Source: Apiospora phragmitis (Eukaryota > Ascomycota > Sordariomycetes > Amphisphaeriales > Apiosporaceae). Taken from it: DNA of 64,000 bases. A program made the translations under genes and the position numbers. The notes under the pieces were generated by a model that saw only the letters and a program-made list of their open reading frames with translations, ran no database searches and was not told the origin of the DNA. This document shows positions 1 to 12,169 of this stretch, in pieces. Each line of letters opens with the position of its first letter. Positions within the stretch are counted from its first letter, which is position 1. The DNA lies in the NCBI GenBank assembly GCA_038363925.1, contig JAQQWL010000015.1, positions 2,480,001 to 2,544,000 on the forward strand, read 5' to 3'.

Positions 1-234
1 TCTATTATTAAAACAAAAACTGCCAGTATTAGAATAGCAGGAATTAAGGTCTTCTATATTACCTTAAAAAGGGTATTACATACCTACGCGTATAAACCCC
101 TTTCTATTTTATAAAGAGGGGGCATACGATGCCCCTCGTAGCTAGTAGAGAAGATAGATATAAATAATAGAATATAACGATTAAACCCCGATTAAAACCG
201 GAACTTATACATACGTACGAGAGCTTATTTAATA
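1..234 (+). mobile_element. 3' LTR (27-234) and internal edge of a copia-like element running off the window
   Basis: Positions 27-234 (208 bp) match the LTRs at 51858-52066, 52605-52812, 54844-55051 and 61480-61686. The LTR starts TATTAGAA and ends TTATTTAATA, which is what RIP would leave of TG...CA ends. Bases 1-26 match the internal sequence just inside the 3' LTR of the complete element at 54844-61686, so this is the downstream LTR of an element whose body lies left of the window. The sequence is heavily RIP-mutated. The matches were aligned by eye. Confidence 0.8.
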
Positions 235-2006
235 ATAATGAAGGTATAATTATATAATAGGTCGTTTACCGATCTTTCGAGGAAACTATTCGTACTTAAG
301 TTTCTTTGCGAGGTGTTTTATATAAGCATCGTATACGTATAAAATTTAAAAGAACGTAAAGTGCTTTTCGTACGTAAGGGAGATTTAGATATTGTCTCTT
401 ACCGCGTAATTATCGTAAATCTTTTAATTAAACCTAGCCGTAATAAGTATTTAGCGCAGGTGTTTTAAGTCGAGGTAAGGGATATTAGGGACGGCTAACT
501 ATCCGTCGGTCTTTAAATTTTTAAATTTATCGATCTCGTTTATTAGCTCGTTTATTAGTATACCGACTAGACGTTCGTAATTTATTAATTACTCCGACCG
601 GTTTATAGTATCGTCTATTAAATCGCTATCTTTATTATATAGAAGGCGTCGTTCTTTTCGTATTATTATAACGTTTCGGCTATAGCTCCTTCTACTTTTA
701 AGGGCTTTAAGAAATTATCCGGTTCTTTCTTTATCCGTTAAATAAGAGGTATACTTATTATTATAATAAGCTATTTAAAATAAACTATTATATTTAATAG
801 TAGCGTTATTACATTTATTAATTATTATAAGAGTATTTTTTATTTTTATAACGTTAATATATCGTTTTTTTAAAACTTTTCTGAAATCTTTTTTTTATAT
901 TTAATATTCTCGGGCGTAATATCCTTATTTTTAATAATTATAATAAGTAATGTTTTACTTTTTATTATACTTATTATATTTAATAACGTCGAGATCTATA
1001 GGTTTATTATAATAGCTATATATCGTATTATTCCTTAACGGTATATTATTATAATAACGTGGTCGCTTTATATTAACTTAGATTTAACCGGTTTACCGTT
1101 ATTACCCGCCTTATTTCTCGCGGCGGCGTTCGTATATACGAGTATCGATTTTAATAATAAGCTCTATATACGAAAGAAAGTTATTAAGGGTATTAAGCCG
1201 GTTAAGTTTATGCTTAATATTTTCCTTTAATCCTTAATAATATATTATAATTTTCGTAGCTTTAATATAATTTAGTGGATCTATAATATATTAGAATTTG
1301 GCGGTATAAAAAGCGGCTAATCCTTTCTATTTAAGAATTTCTAATTCTTTTTTACCTATCGCTTCTCGTCGGGGTCTAAAAAAACAACTTAAGAACTTGC
1401 TTAAAATTATTGTAGCTTTCGAAAATTCGTTATACTTTTACGCGATAGAGCTCGATTTATTAATCGTTTTTTATAAGTTCGTTTAAATAAGGTTTAGACT
1501 AAACGAATACTTTATTTTTAAAAAACGAGGCAGCGTGAATAACTCTTTAAATAGCATATTAAAATATTCCTTTATAAAACCCTTAATAAACTTTAACTTA
1601 AATAAAGAACCCGTAAAAATTCCCGCTTATCTCGTTAAAAACTATTAAAGTATTAATCTTCATTCCTCTTTTAAAAATAATAAGGGTTTAAATAATATTA
1701 GCGGCGGTACGAAGGAGGCGTACTTCCTCGCGTAGCTCGTTAATATCTAATATCTACCCTAAAGTGTTTTTAATTAAGAGCTCGTTACGCTTTTTTTTAA
1801 ATTTAACGTAATAATATTAATAATTAGCGCTTTTTTACTTAAATTTCTTAATTCGTTTAATTAACGCTTATCGAGTAAGGCTATTATCATTATCGTCGCT
1901 ATCTACCTTTATAATAGGGTTTTATTAAAAGGTATTTATAATAATAACGGGGGCCTTCTCGTAACGAGAGCCGTTATTAAGTCTAGGTATAAATATAATT
2001 CTTATA
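235..2006. other. RIP-degraded AT-rich sequence, no gene
   Basis: Very AT-rich sequence with almost no CpA or TpG while CpG persists, as expected for RIP of repeated DNA. All frames are closed by TAA/TAG stops. It is presumably one or more decayed transposons. I could not assign a family and saw no intact LTR or TIR pair inside it. Confidence 0.6.
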
Positions 2007-3863
2007 ACGTATCCCATAAGCGAATGTCTCATACAAGCGAATATCTCACTTTTATAAATTTCCTTATAGCTTTAACCTTTTTTTATATTCTTTTACGTCC
2101 GAAAATACTACAACTTTAAAAACAGAGTGATATAATTCTAGCGCTTTAAACGCTTTAAAAAGATTTAATTTTAAACGTATAAAAAGCTATATTAATTTAT
2201 TACGTTTTATTAAAAACTTTGTAGTATAGACGAAATAATTAACCTATACGACGCGAAATATTTACAAATTTTCGAAAGCTTTTAAATTTTAAAAAAGATG
2301 CGATTATTCGATATATTATTAATTTAAATACGCGATTATTTCCTCCCCGGCTAAGTAGTATAATAGATATAGCGAATTAATTATTTAGCTTACATAAAGC
2401 GGGACGCGTCGTCGTTAATTAAGCCTCTAATTTCGTACGATAATAACTAAACCTCCGGACGCATTTTAACTGAAGAATCGATTCTTAAAAAATTCTTTAT
2501 ACAGATCTAGGCGCGTATCGCGTATAGTTTACCCTCGTATAAAATATAATTTATAAATACGGGATTTAAAAGGAGGATATTTATAATTTCGACGAAACCG
2601 GCTTTTTTATAAGTTAAATCTCGTCCGAAATAATCGTAACTACTTCCGATCGATACGAAAAGCTTAAAATAATATAATAAAGGAACTAAGAATAGGTTAT
2701 AATTATTTAAAGCGTCGGATTACACGGTTATACTATCCATCTATATATTATCTTTATTAAGAAAACGTACCTCTTTTTTTAATACGAAAATAGCCTATTA
2801 TTAAAAAACTAAATAATTATAACTATTAAAAGTAACTAAATTACGAATAAAAAAGGCGGAAACTTGATTTAATATTTAATAAATATACGAAATTTTATAC
2901 GAAAAGTATTTACCGTTTATTAATTTTTAATAATTATAAGAGCTATTATTTAATAATTTTTAAGCTTTATTATAAAAAGAACTCGATTATTATACTTTAT
3001 ATATTTTTTTATTGGTTATATAAGCTCTAACTTCTTAATATTAACTATTTTTATATATTAAAAAAGGCGTATAGGAAAGAAATTAAATATTTTATACGGG
3101 AGCATATTATCCACATTTTAAAAGAAGACTTCCTATTAGCGTTTTTAAAAGCGTTCTAAGCGATTTTTACCGTTTCGAATATATAAGGAGGCTTTTAAAA
3201 AATAGGACTTATCCCGTATAATTTAAAATATATTATTTTATAATTAAATATAAAGCTATATATTTTAACACCTTTAAGGACGTTTTTCGGCCTATTTATT
3301 CTTTAAGAATTAAAAACTTTAAATAATTCGATTAAAGCTTAATTCTAAACCGAATACGTTTAAAACCGTATCGTACGGTATTAAAATAGCTTTTTAACGT
3401 TTATTTTAATTAGTTTTAATTAGATCGTAAAAATTATAACGTATATTATATACCGAGTTACTTTTTTAAAAAATAAGAACGCGACATTTTAAAAAATAAA
3501 TAAAATACTTAGCCGGCGCCGCCGTATAAAAAAACGGCTATAAAATAAAGGATTATTTTATATATAAGCTAAAAAAGACTTATAATTTTAAAAAAATATT
3601 AATAAATAGTTATAAAACGAATCGCGTCGGAAGAGTAGTTATATAAAGATATTTGAGACACGCTTATAACGCTATAGAATTTATAGAGAGCCTAGGTATA
3701 ATATGCTTACTTATTAAAATAATATAAAAGTATTTAAAAATAAAGATTCCGATTAATTTTAATATATTAAATGCGTTGTGTTGAAATTAATTTATATTTT
3801 ATTAGAAAGGGTGTAAAAGAATAAGACATTCGCTTATGTAGAATATTCGCTTATAAGATACGT
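2007..3863 (+). mobile_element. Tc1/mariner-pogo (Fot1-like) DNA transposon, RIP-inactivated
   Basis: The 1857-bp element is flanked by TA target duplications (2005-2006 and 3864-3865). The terminal inverted repeats begin ACGTATCCCATAAGCGAA on the left and ACGTATCTTATAAGCGAA (reverse complement) on the right, and each contains a second AAGCGAAT motif about 16 bp further in. On the plus strand RIP-riddled transposase remnants can be read: YNFDETGFF around 2573-2615 (the first catalytic Asp of DDE_1/pogo transposases) and a GxGLVPYxPE-type segment around 3190-3260. Many TAA/TAG stops interrupt it. Its sister copy is at 61705-63539. Confidence 0.8.
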
Positions 3864-5560
3864 TAAGTATTATTATTTAAAAGTTGAAGTAATAATTCGT
3901 AAAAATAAAAATAATTAAAATATAACGAACGCTATTTAAGTTTTAAAAAAAACCTAATAAAACGTATTAAAGTTTATATTAATAATATAAAAAAGTATTT
4001 AAATATATAATAAAAGTTTACTTTTATTAATATAATATATAATAGTAATAGGAATAAAAGTAATTAAAATATATAGATTTAAAGGGGTTTATAATAATTT
4101 CGTTAAAGCTATTTATTTTACTAATAAGTTAAAATTAATATTTAAATTAATTATTAAAATAAAAAGTATTTATATAAAATATATAAGGAATCGTTTATTA
4201 TTATATATTTAATCCTTTCTTTACTAATTTACGCCGGGTTATTAAGGGCGTCGTGATCTTATAGCTCCGGGATCACTAAAAGCGTCGTAATCCTATAGCC
4301 CCGGGATTATTAAGAGCGTCGTAATCTTGTAACTCCGGGATCACTAGGAACGTTATAACCTTATAACTCTTTATTTTATCGGCACGTAACTCTATTTTAT
4401 TTATTTAATTTATATTAGTTATTTCTTCTCGTTTATTCTTATTTATTTATCTTATATTATCCTCTAGGTACTATCTTAAGTTAGCCGTGTACGTTTATCG
4501 TCGTAGTTAATATAATAAACTCTTACTATTATAAGTGGGGCTATAAGCGCTAACTAGCGGAGTTAATAACCGTTTATTAGTTCGTAGGCGCTTTAGGTTA
4601 TCTTAGTTCCGTCCCGAGGGTGAGTACTAGCTGCGTCGTCGGGTCAGGTCGTAACACCCCTTTAGAAATATAGCGGTTTATATAAACTCTAGCTACTCTC
4701 GAAAAGCTGCTAGCTCTTTATACTTTTAGCTTTAATTAAATAAAGAGCTTAGAGATCCCTTAAAGGAGGATATTTAAAAGGCTCTCTTTATTTTTAAAGA
4801 TTAGGGCTTCGACTTAACTCGGGTTTTATTAATTTCCGAGACTCTCGCACCTATTTTCCGGTCTTTCTATTCTAGACTTAACCCTCTATTCTATCTCTCG
4901 GCTTTTAAAAGCGGCCCTCCGCTTTCTAGCTTTATTCGGCGCGAGGGCCAAGACCGTACTAATAGCTAGTTTAATATTATTAATACTTACGAGCGCTACG
5001 TCTAGAATTGTTTTAAATTTAAAAACTAAATTTAGGGTAAGATTTTCGAGGACTTAGCCGGTAAATCTCCCTTTTACGTAATTTAATATATAAATTAATT
5101 ATATACTTCTTTATTTTTAATTATTAAATAATAATTTATAATTATAATAAGAATTTATAATACGTTTAAACTTAAAAGAATTACCGGTATTATAAAAGCG
5201 TATAATATTAAAAGTCGCGATTAATAAGTTTTAAATTATAATAACCTTAATAAGTATAACACTTAAATTAATAGTAATTATAAGAAAGCTATTAAATAAA
5301 ACGCAGATATTTTATCCTAGCTTTTATATAAATAAAAACGAGGTATCTCGTTTTTAATAAATTATTTACGGCTTTAAGTACGCGCTAAGCCGTGTTTTTT
5401 ATATAATTTTAACCGTATTATTAAAGATATAAGTTTTAAAAGTAGAAGAAAAAGAGGTATATATAAGATAAACTAATTTAATAAAAATAAAGCTTATTAT
5501 AAAGTTAGTTTAAATAGCTTCGTAATATAATTATTGCTAATATAAAAATGCCGCCTTTAT
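3864..5560. other. RIP-degraded repeat sequence, no intact gene
   Basis: AT-rich RIP-type sequence flanking the pogo element. It contains the tandem repeat at 4240-4375. Around 4480-4670 there is a less mutated patch that could be the end of another LTR-type element, followed by stop-ridden sequence that could be a decayed gag-like frame. I could not pair it with a second LTR, so no element is called. Confidence 0.45.
4240..4375. repeat. 34-bp tandem repeat, four copies
   Basis: Four consecutive 34-bp units start at 4240, 4274, 4308 and 4342. They share a core like AAGAGCGTCGTAATC followed by TATAGCTCCGGGAT. The copies differ mainly by C/T and G/A changes, consistent with RIP acting after the array formed. 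The last unit is the most diverged. Confidence 0.85.
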
Positions 5561-8080
5561 TATTTAGTTTCGCGCCATCATCTCATTATTATCACCATCT
5601 TTCTTTAACTACCTTTTTCAAAACTCTCTGCTGGCGTAGGGGCTCAAATTTTCGACCTTTTATTACTATTGTGATCCTCGCGAGCAAAAGACATACAGTC
5701 AGCCAGCAGTGATAAACGATCATTTCTAGCGCATATACGTTAAGGTGTTGGCAGGCGTACGGAAACAGTTGTGCTAGGCACTAGCACCTGGCCAGGCGCT
5801 TACACTTAGCGCTAAAGTAAGGGGTCGGATATGGTGCAGGCCGACCGATGAGGGTGTCCGTAGCGTGACAGTCCCTATGTATATTAGTATGCAGATTGAC
5901 CCATATACGTCTTAGAAGAGTCATCAGCGATAAGATCAATACAGAGTCCAGTAGCGAAACCGTTCTATCCAAGGACCTAATACAGAGCGCGTGCGGTTTC
6001 CAACATAAGGAGATCAGAGACTCTGAGCAAGACAAGCCCATCTTCTGCGAGCACCCCACATGCGTAGAAGAGGAAGTAGACTTCAGCCTATCTCTTAGCA
6101 CAGCGCGCAATAAACAGTTATATGCTGTTAACAGCAACCCCTTATAGAGGGAAGCGAAAAATGAATTAAATGAGTCTCGCTCCTATAGTTTTAATTATAC
6201 TTATTTAGTCTTTATTGCTCCTTATATTAAACTCATTAAAGAACTTATACTTATTATTTATTTTTACTTAATAAAAAAGAGAAAAATTACTAGCAAAGTA
6301 TTGTGTTATAGAAACCTTAAGCTTTAAATAAATAAGGACCTTTAATAATTAATTCTACTTAAAAGCCTCACACTATTTAACTCCACGCTTTAGAGTGTTG
6401 CACTGTGACTTCGTAAAAGGATCTTAAGACCCATTATATTATAATAAACGTTACAAAGAGTTAGACTTTATAGATTCGGTAATATCCTAACCTCCACAGT
6501 ATTAAGTATAATATCAAGACTCGAAGCCTATATTTTCTCCTATGCTAAAAAACACCACTCGTGACCTTCCACACCGAATAGCTACTCTATCTAGCTCCTC
6601 CCAGATTGGAACATAGCCGGCCCCGCACGTCCCGTACCTGTATACCAAGTACTTTCTAAGCAGGGCCGCCAGCTCGCCACAGCTCGGAACATAGGGATAA
6701 CGAGCGAAAGACGTCCCTACGGAGGCGTCAACTTCTAGGATTTCTACTTCATGGTCGGTTTAATCGCCTAGGAAAGCTGTTCAAAGTTTGTAAACCTACG
6801 AATCGAGCTATAAAAAAGCGGTATAAGAGGCTGTACTATCCGGACTCTAGAACGCCTAGGTGCCGAACGAACTCCACGTGGAGACCCACTAAATATGTAG
6901 CGTTCAGGCCGTCGATCTGCGTCCGATAAAAATTAACTAAATATATTATAACGATATCCCGGTTATAATTAATATATATTAATTATTTTATAAATAATTT
7001 TATTATATATTTATTAATAAATAAGGCGGGACCGTGGACATACGTGTAGCAAAGGGGGGGGACCAGTTAGCTAGATGTGCACCACCGCCACTACGCGTTA
7101 CTATTAGTTATAACTATCTATAAAACCCGCGTGGCTAGCAAGGGCCAAACGCCAGATTTCCTCCTCTAACTCAGGCGGCAGGCCGCAAATATTAAATATT
7201 ATATGGTTTCCCGCTATATACTATATGGGATACGCCCTGCTATCCGTACTCCCGCTATGTATAATATTTAAGGAACGCCGGCTAACTAGCCCTATATTTT
7301 TATTATAAGAACGATACAGTTTTACAAGGCTTTTTATACTGTGTAACCTAGTAAGGCGCGTACCTGTTAGCGTGCCTTAAAATTACTAGGACGTACTTCT
7401 AGCGCTTATTATAATATAGGTATATACCTATAATTATATATATAGGTACTAAAATAATTTAAATATTCTATATAATACCGTATATAATGGCGGTAATTAA
7501 ATTACCGTGCTTATCTATAATATATAGTATTTAAGGTGTACTATATAGTATAGTAATCTACTGATCCGTTATTAGCATAAGTTAGCATAAGTATTACAGC
7601 TTAGTAGTAGCGGTACATATTAGCGCTAAACATGCAGCCCTACGAAAGTCTTGCTTAGCGATGACCGATACTTCTCCTAGATCGCTTACGTATACACTCC
7701 AGTACCCCAGGCTTGTTCTTTAATATCTGAATAGTGGATGCTAAACTTAGATTTTATATATATAATAACCGTTCTATAACACTAAGATTTTATACTATAG
7801 GGTAAAACGGGGTACTTAAGTAACGTAAATAATTATATAAGGATTAACTTAATAAAGCAGGTAAGGGCTAAATTATCCGATTTGCCGACGCCACTTCAAT
7901 TAAAGCTAGGATAATTATTCTTGGCGGCTAAATCGTTAACCTTATAATTTTATCTTCATCCTCGCCGAGACTTACAAAGCTCGTCGTCGTCCGTTCTGTG
8001 CACCACCGGCAAGGCCAATCACAGTATATCGCCGAGAAAATCCTCTTAGCCGCAAGGCCAACTGCCAGATACGGATCACA
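5561..8080. other. Transition zone of mixed base composition, no supportable gene
   Basis: Blocks of near-normal composition (about 5570-6150, 6500-6900 and 7040-7160) alternate with AT-rich blocks. Short open frames at 5781-6147 overlap on both strands and look like chance. From about 7940 the plus-strand frame of the decayed ORF at 8081 is already open (it could encode an N-terminal extension), but no ATG precedes 8081 in it. Confidence 0.4.
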
Positions 8081-9256
8081 ATGAAGCAATTCACGAACCG
8101 CATCAGCCGCACCCCCCACCACCACGAGCCGCAAACCGAGCCGCAACACCAGCAGCTCAAAGGCCAGTCCAAGCCTGGTGGGCTTCACGATGCCGAAGAT
8201 TCTGCCACCCCTCCCGAATTACACTTTACGTATCAAGGTCTCCCACCGAACGCCCGCCTCGTTACCGATTTCCTCTTCTATTTCAATACGCACTCTAGCT
8301 AGGAGGAATCCAAGGACTTTACTATCCACCCGGCCGAATTTAATATCTTAATAGCTAATAACTTTTACTAACGATTATTAAATACGAAAGTGCATACTTA
8401 CGACTATATTCCTTCGCTTTATCGGCTTATTTTTAATATACGTCCTCCGAAGGCTATATATGACAAAGCCGCCCGTCTCTTTACCGATATTATCTTCGAG
8501 GCTTCGAGAGTTGTTTTAATAGTATAAGCCGAAACCCCGCCCTCTTTTACTAATGCCTAGCTCCGATTAAGTAATGGTACGAATAAAGTTTACGTTAAAT
8601 ATAACGGCATTAAAACTATATCGTATAAACTTCTTAATAACGAAATTATATTTAATAAACCCGATAAGGTTATCTTAGCTTTTTAGTTAAAAGTTAGCTA
8701 GTTTAACCCGACTCCTATTAAAAATATTAAGGCTGTTATAATAGAACGGTATAGCTAACCGCGAAGCGCGTTTCATATTAATCTCAGCTATAATAGTTAT
8801 AATCCGGTTCCGTCTGTAACAGAGCCTATTAGTCTCGATATTATACGAATTGTCGAAAAGGAAGATATATAGGGTTCAGCACACGATTTCCACTGCAGGG
8901 ATATTTGTCAACAGACCCCGGCGGACAAGATTAATCTCTACCTATCGGATCTATATGAGGACTTGCCTAAACAGCTTATCGAGCTACGGTACGGCCAGGT
9001 CGTTAAAGCGGTTAACGACGCTATCGGCTACCACCTTCGTCGCGACCAAGCGCTCGAGATACCATCCCGCTATAAAGCTAAGCGTCTCTGTATCATGGAC
9101 GAGATAAGCCGGCCCACACCTGGCTCTAACCGAGCTAACGATAGCGATAATAACGATATTATAGAGGAGGATAAAAAAACAGAGGACCCATCCTATCGAG
9201 GCAGTAGTTCTATTATTACACAGCCGACATCGTTACGTCGCTCCTCTCGTCTATAA
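8081..9256 (+). pseudogene. RIP-decayed ORF of about 391 codons, unknown function
   Basis: One plus-strand frame runs from ATG 8081 to TAA 9254-9256 without any frameshift, but it is interrupted by eight in-frame stops (five TAG, three TAA, no TGA), the first at 8300-8302. RIP turns CAG, CAA and TGG into TAG or TAA, so the frame was probably an intact 391-residue protein. The N-terminal ~70 and C-terminal ~130 codons are nearly normal in composition while the middle is AT-rich, so damage is graded. The N-terminus is Gln/His-rich (HHHEPQ); the C-terminus is acidic and ends in Arg/Ser. I recognise no domain. Because RIP targets duplications, this was probably part of a repeat or a duplicated gene. 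Confidence 0.65.
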
Positions 9257-12169
9257 ACCGGAAAATCAGATACGAATTAAGGCCTTGGCGGAAGGTATAG
9301 AAAGGGAACAACATTATTAGCAGTTAATAGGGTCCCCGAGGAAGGATTACACATGTGCCTCATGAGGGATAGGGTTCATAACGCTGATATATAACCATGG
9401 CCATTATAAGATGTCTTTAGATGTCTATAAATACATAAGTACATCACCGTCGATACGTAATAGTATAGTTGAACATGGTCGTCTAGTTACAGCCGTTGTT
9501 AGAGGCTTCAAGTTACTATACCACCACTGAACCTTCTGCTCGCGTTTTTTATACAGAAGAGTTATGCTTCATAACCGGAAAGTATGCTGTATGCATATGT
9601 CCACCGTGATGCCAGCAAATGTGATGGTGCTCTCCAGGCATGGCATCTACGTGGCTACGGCGTTTATCTGCTAAACGATCCAGTGCACCTCTTCGTGGCA
9701 GATATCCATCATGTATTGCAGTAGGATTTTGCATGGGATGAATACGGTTACCGCGCTTGTTGCTTTATTTAATTAAGCCTCTTCATGGCAGGCCGGTCGC
9801 AGCTACAGACGGCTGTTGTAATATTTCCCCCAGCTTTACTGATACTTGGTACGTAACGACTTGCTAACCCTGAGAAATATAAGAGCAGCTTAACGCCTTC
9901 TATATAGCTACTTTAGTGTAATTTTTTAATTACCTTTATATAGCGTTAAGTTGAGACACTATACCCAGAATGTCGGCGGGGGCTTGTAGACCTATTAAGT
10001 TTCGATCTATAGGCTTTATTGCGTTAAAAGTATAGGGTATATAGAAATAAAAAAGGAACTTAATTAAAATTATTTATAATACTTACCGTAAAAAGAAGAT
10101 AAAGGTATAATAAGCGAGCTACTTTCTTTATATACTAGTTTTGCTTACCTTATCGGTATAATAGTAATTAACCGAAGTATAGATTATATAAAGACCGAGA
10201 CCACTACGTTTATAAAGGTAAGGCTATACGGGCATAAAAACTTTACGATAAGAACGAATAGCTTAGGAGTCAAATATTTAAACTTGAGTCGATCATTAAG
10301 ATATATTATCTAGCTAACGTATAGAGGTAAGCCGGCGCAGTAGTCGATAAGCTCCATGACTAAGGAATCCCCCTGCATAGTGTAGTCGACTGGCACTACC
10401 CGTCGGCCAAGTCTAGGAGCCGAGCAGAGGCCTGCTTTAACTTCGCAGCGTCCGGCAGATCCGTCGCCTGTCCCATCTGACCTTAGAGCAATGTTATCGG
10501 AAGTTCTAGAGGGCACCTCTGTGCAATAGCCACCGTGTTATTTATTGGAATGTCCCTTTGAATGCTGGAAGGAAACCCCTCCGCATTTTCCCGACGTCAG
10601 CCCTTAGAGCACCCGGGATGTCGGGGGTTGTGTAGGAGTAGAGATCGGGATGAAGAAGGGGTGGGAAAAGGATACTCACAGCTTGATGAGACGGCTTGGG
10701 CAAAGTTTGTTGACGGTCAAAACTGCACCTTGAACGATCTCGCCATCCTTTCATGCTTTGACGGCCAATTCAGACCATGCCTCCCCGCGACGCCGCCTAT
10801 AATTGCGATTGACTTTGTCTCGTGAATTTCCCACCTCAGTCCCACCGATAGCTAGCACACTTTGCCTTCTTGCCCCTTTTACTCCCTGTGCTTCACTATG
10901 CTCCCTGGCGCTCTTTCTTGGGTTATCTGAGCCTAGTCCCTATCTCAGCAGATGCCGGCATCCAATAACAGCTGGTGCTGAATCTCTTTCGGTGATATCG
11001 TCGACGTCACCACGGCCTCTTCCGTGCTGCTGTCGAAATAGAGATAGCGTTCATCCGGAGCGTCGGGGGTCGAGCGCGAGCAATACCACAGTCACGTATT
11101 TTGACGCACGCCAACGTAAGAACGGACGAGACAGAGCGCGAGCAATGCCACACTCACCAAAATATCGTCGCACGAGCCCCTTCCCTCAAAAGCCCTGAGG
11201 CCCCTAGAAGGTCCCCTGGAAGGCCCCCTGGAAGGCCCCCGAGGCCCCTAAAAGTCCCCCTGGAAGGACCCCTAGGCCCCCTAAAGGCCCTCGATCAGCG
11301 GATTTCAGCGGATTCAGCGGCTAATAAATCGTCGGTGCGAATCAGCCAGGGTCCTATTACCTAATTGGTCAGAATAACGAGGTCTGATCGGAGAATTCAG
11401 CTAAAGTTTATTTCAAATCAGCGGTCGATGCGTATGAAACACCTCGCTGAAAGATTTAGCTTATATACTTATAGCCCGAAAAGCTCCAGCTAGCGGTCAA
11501 AAGGAAACGTAGCCTATGAGCCCTTCTGCTCGTCTCAAGGTATATCTGCCAAAATATGCCCAATTACAGGGCATTTCACAGGCATAGCAAGTTAGGATTC
11601 GATACAGACAGAAAACAGAGAAGGTGGTGCCAACAACAATAGAGCAAACACCTTTGCCAAGTTTGTTTCAACCAGTGGCAAGGTCCATGCTGCCTCTAAT
11701 CTTAAGCCTCGACTAATTATGCTGAATTTGGATCTTGGTCGACCAGGTCTTGCGACTTACTACGCTGGCCCCAAACATCGACTAGGTGGTGATTGTTTTC
11801 TCAAGTTCTGGCACTAGGTTCGAATTGGAGCCCCAATCATTGAACTCCCTCTCCCTTCATTGAACCAATCGCGCAATATGGCCAATCGGGTAATTGATTC
11901 CGGCGGTGTGTGTGCTATGGGCATTGGTGGAAACTACTCCAAGTGCAACCCACCCGAACATGATTTAGCTTGAGATGCTGGCTGCTGGTTAGGCAAGTAC
12001 ATGTAGCTATTATTAGACCAGGTATTATCGAGTAGCACTGTCATGTCAGCAGAGATGGCCACCTGATCCAGCGGCACAGCAGAAGCGAATCCACCGAACT
12101 TGAAAAAGGGGTCAATCTGGTCTTTCTCCCGTATCATTGTTGCGGTGCAACTTGGTCGCAAATTTCAGA
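9257..12169. other. Gene-poor stretch with one AT-rich RIP patch and low-complexity DNA
   Basis: Composition is near normal except about 9890-10310, which is AT-rich and RIP-like. Short ORFs at 9549-9734, 10310-10825, 10803-11364 and 11934-12161 have no recognisable domain, overlap one another on both strands and lack convincing splice structure, so I do not call genes. The C-rich array at 11190-11291 lies here. Confidence 0.45.
11190..11291. repeat. G/C-rich low-complexity repeat, GGAAGGCCCCCT-like units
   Basis: Irregular repetition of GAGGCCCCTA, GGAAGGCCCCCT and related C-run motifs. It is directly followed by two copies of CAGCGGATT (about 11297-11315). It is purine/pyrimidine-skewed and could be a slippage-prone minisatellite. 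No function is evident. Confidence 0.6.

Noticed and set aside
4240..4375. CRISPR-like array
   Set aside because: Units are contiguous with no unique spacers, and the organism is a fungus; it is a simple tandem repeat.
5781..6147. Pair of overlapping opposite-strand ORFs (118 and 83 codons) at the repeat-block edge
   Set aside because: Mutually antisense, no motifs, and bounded by RIP sequence; likely chance.
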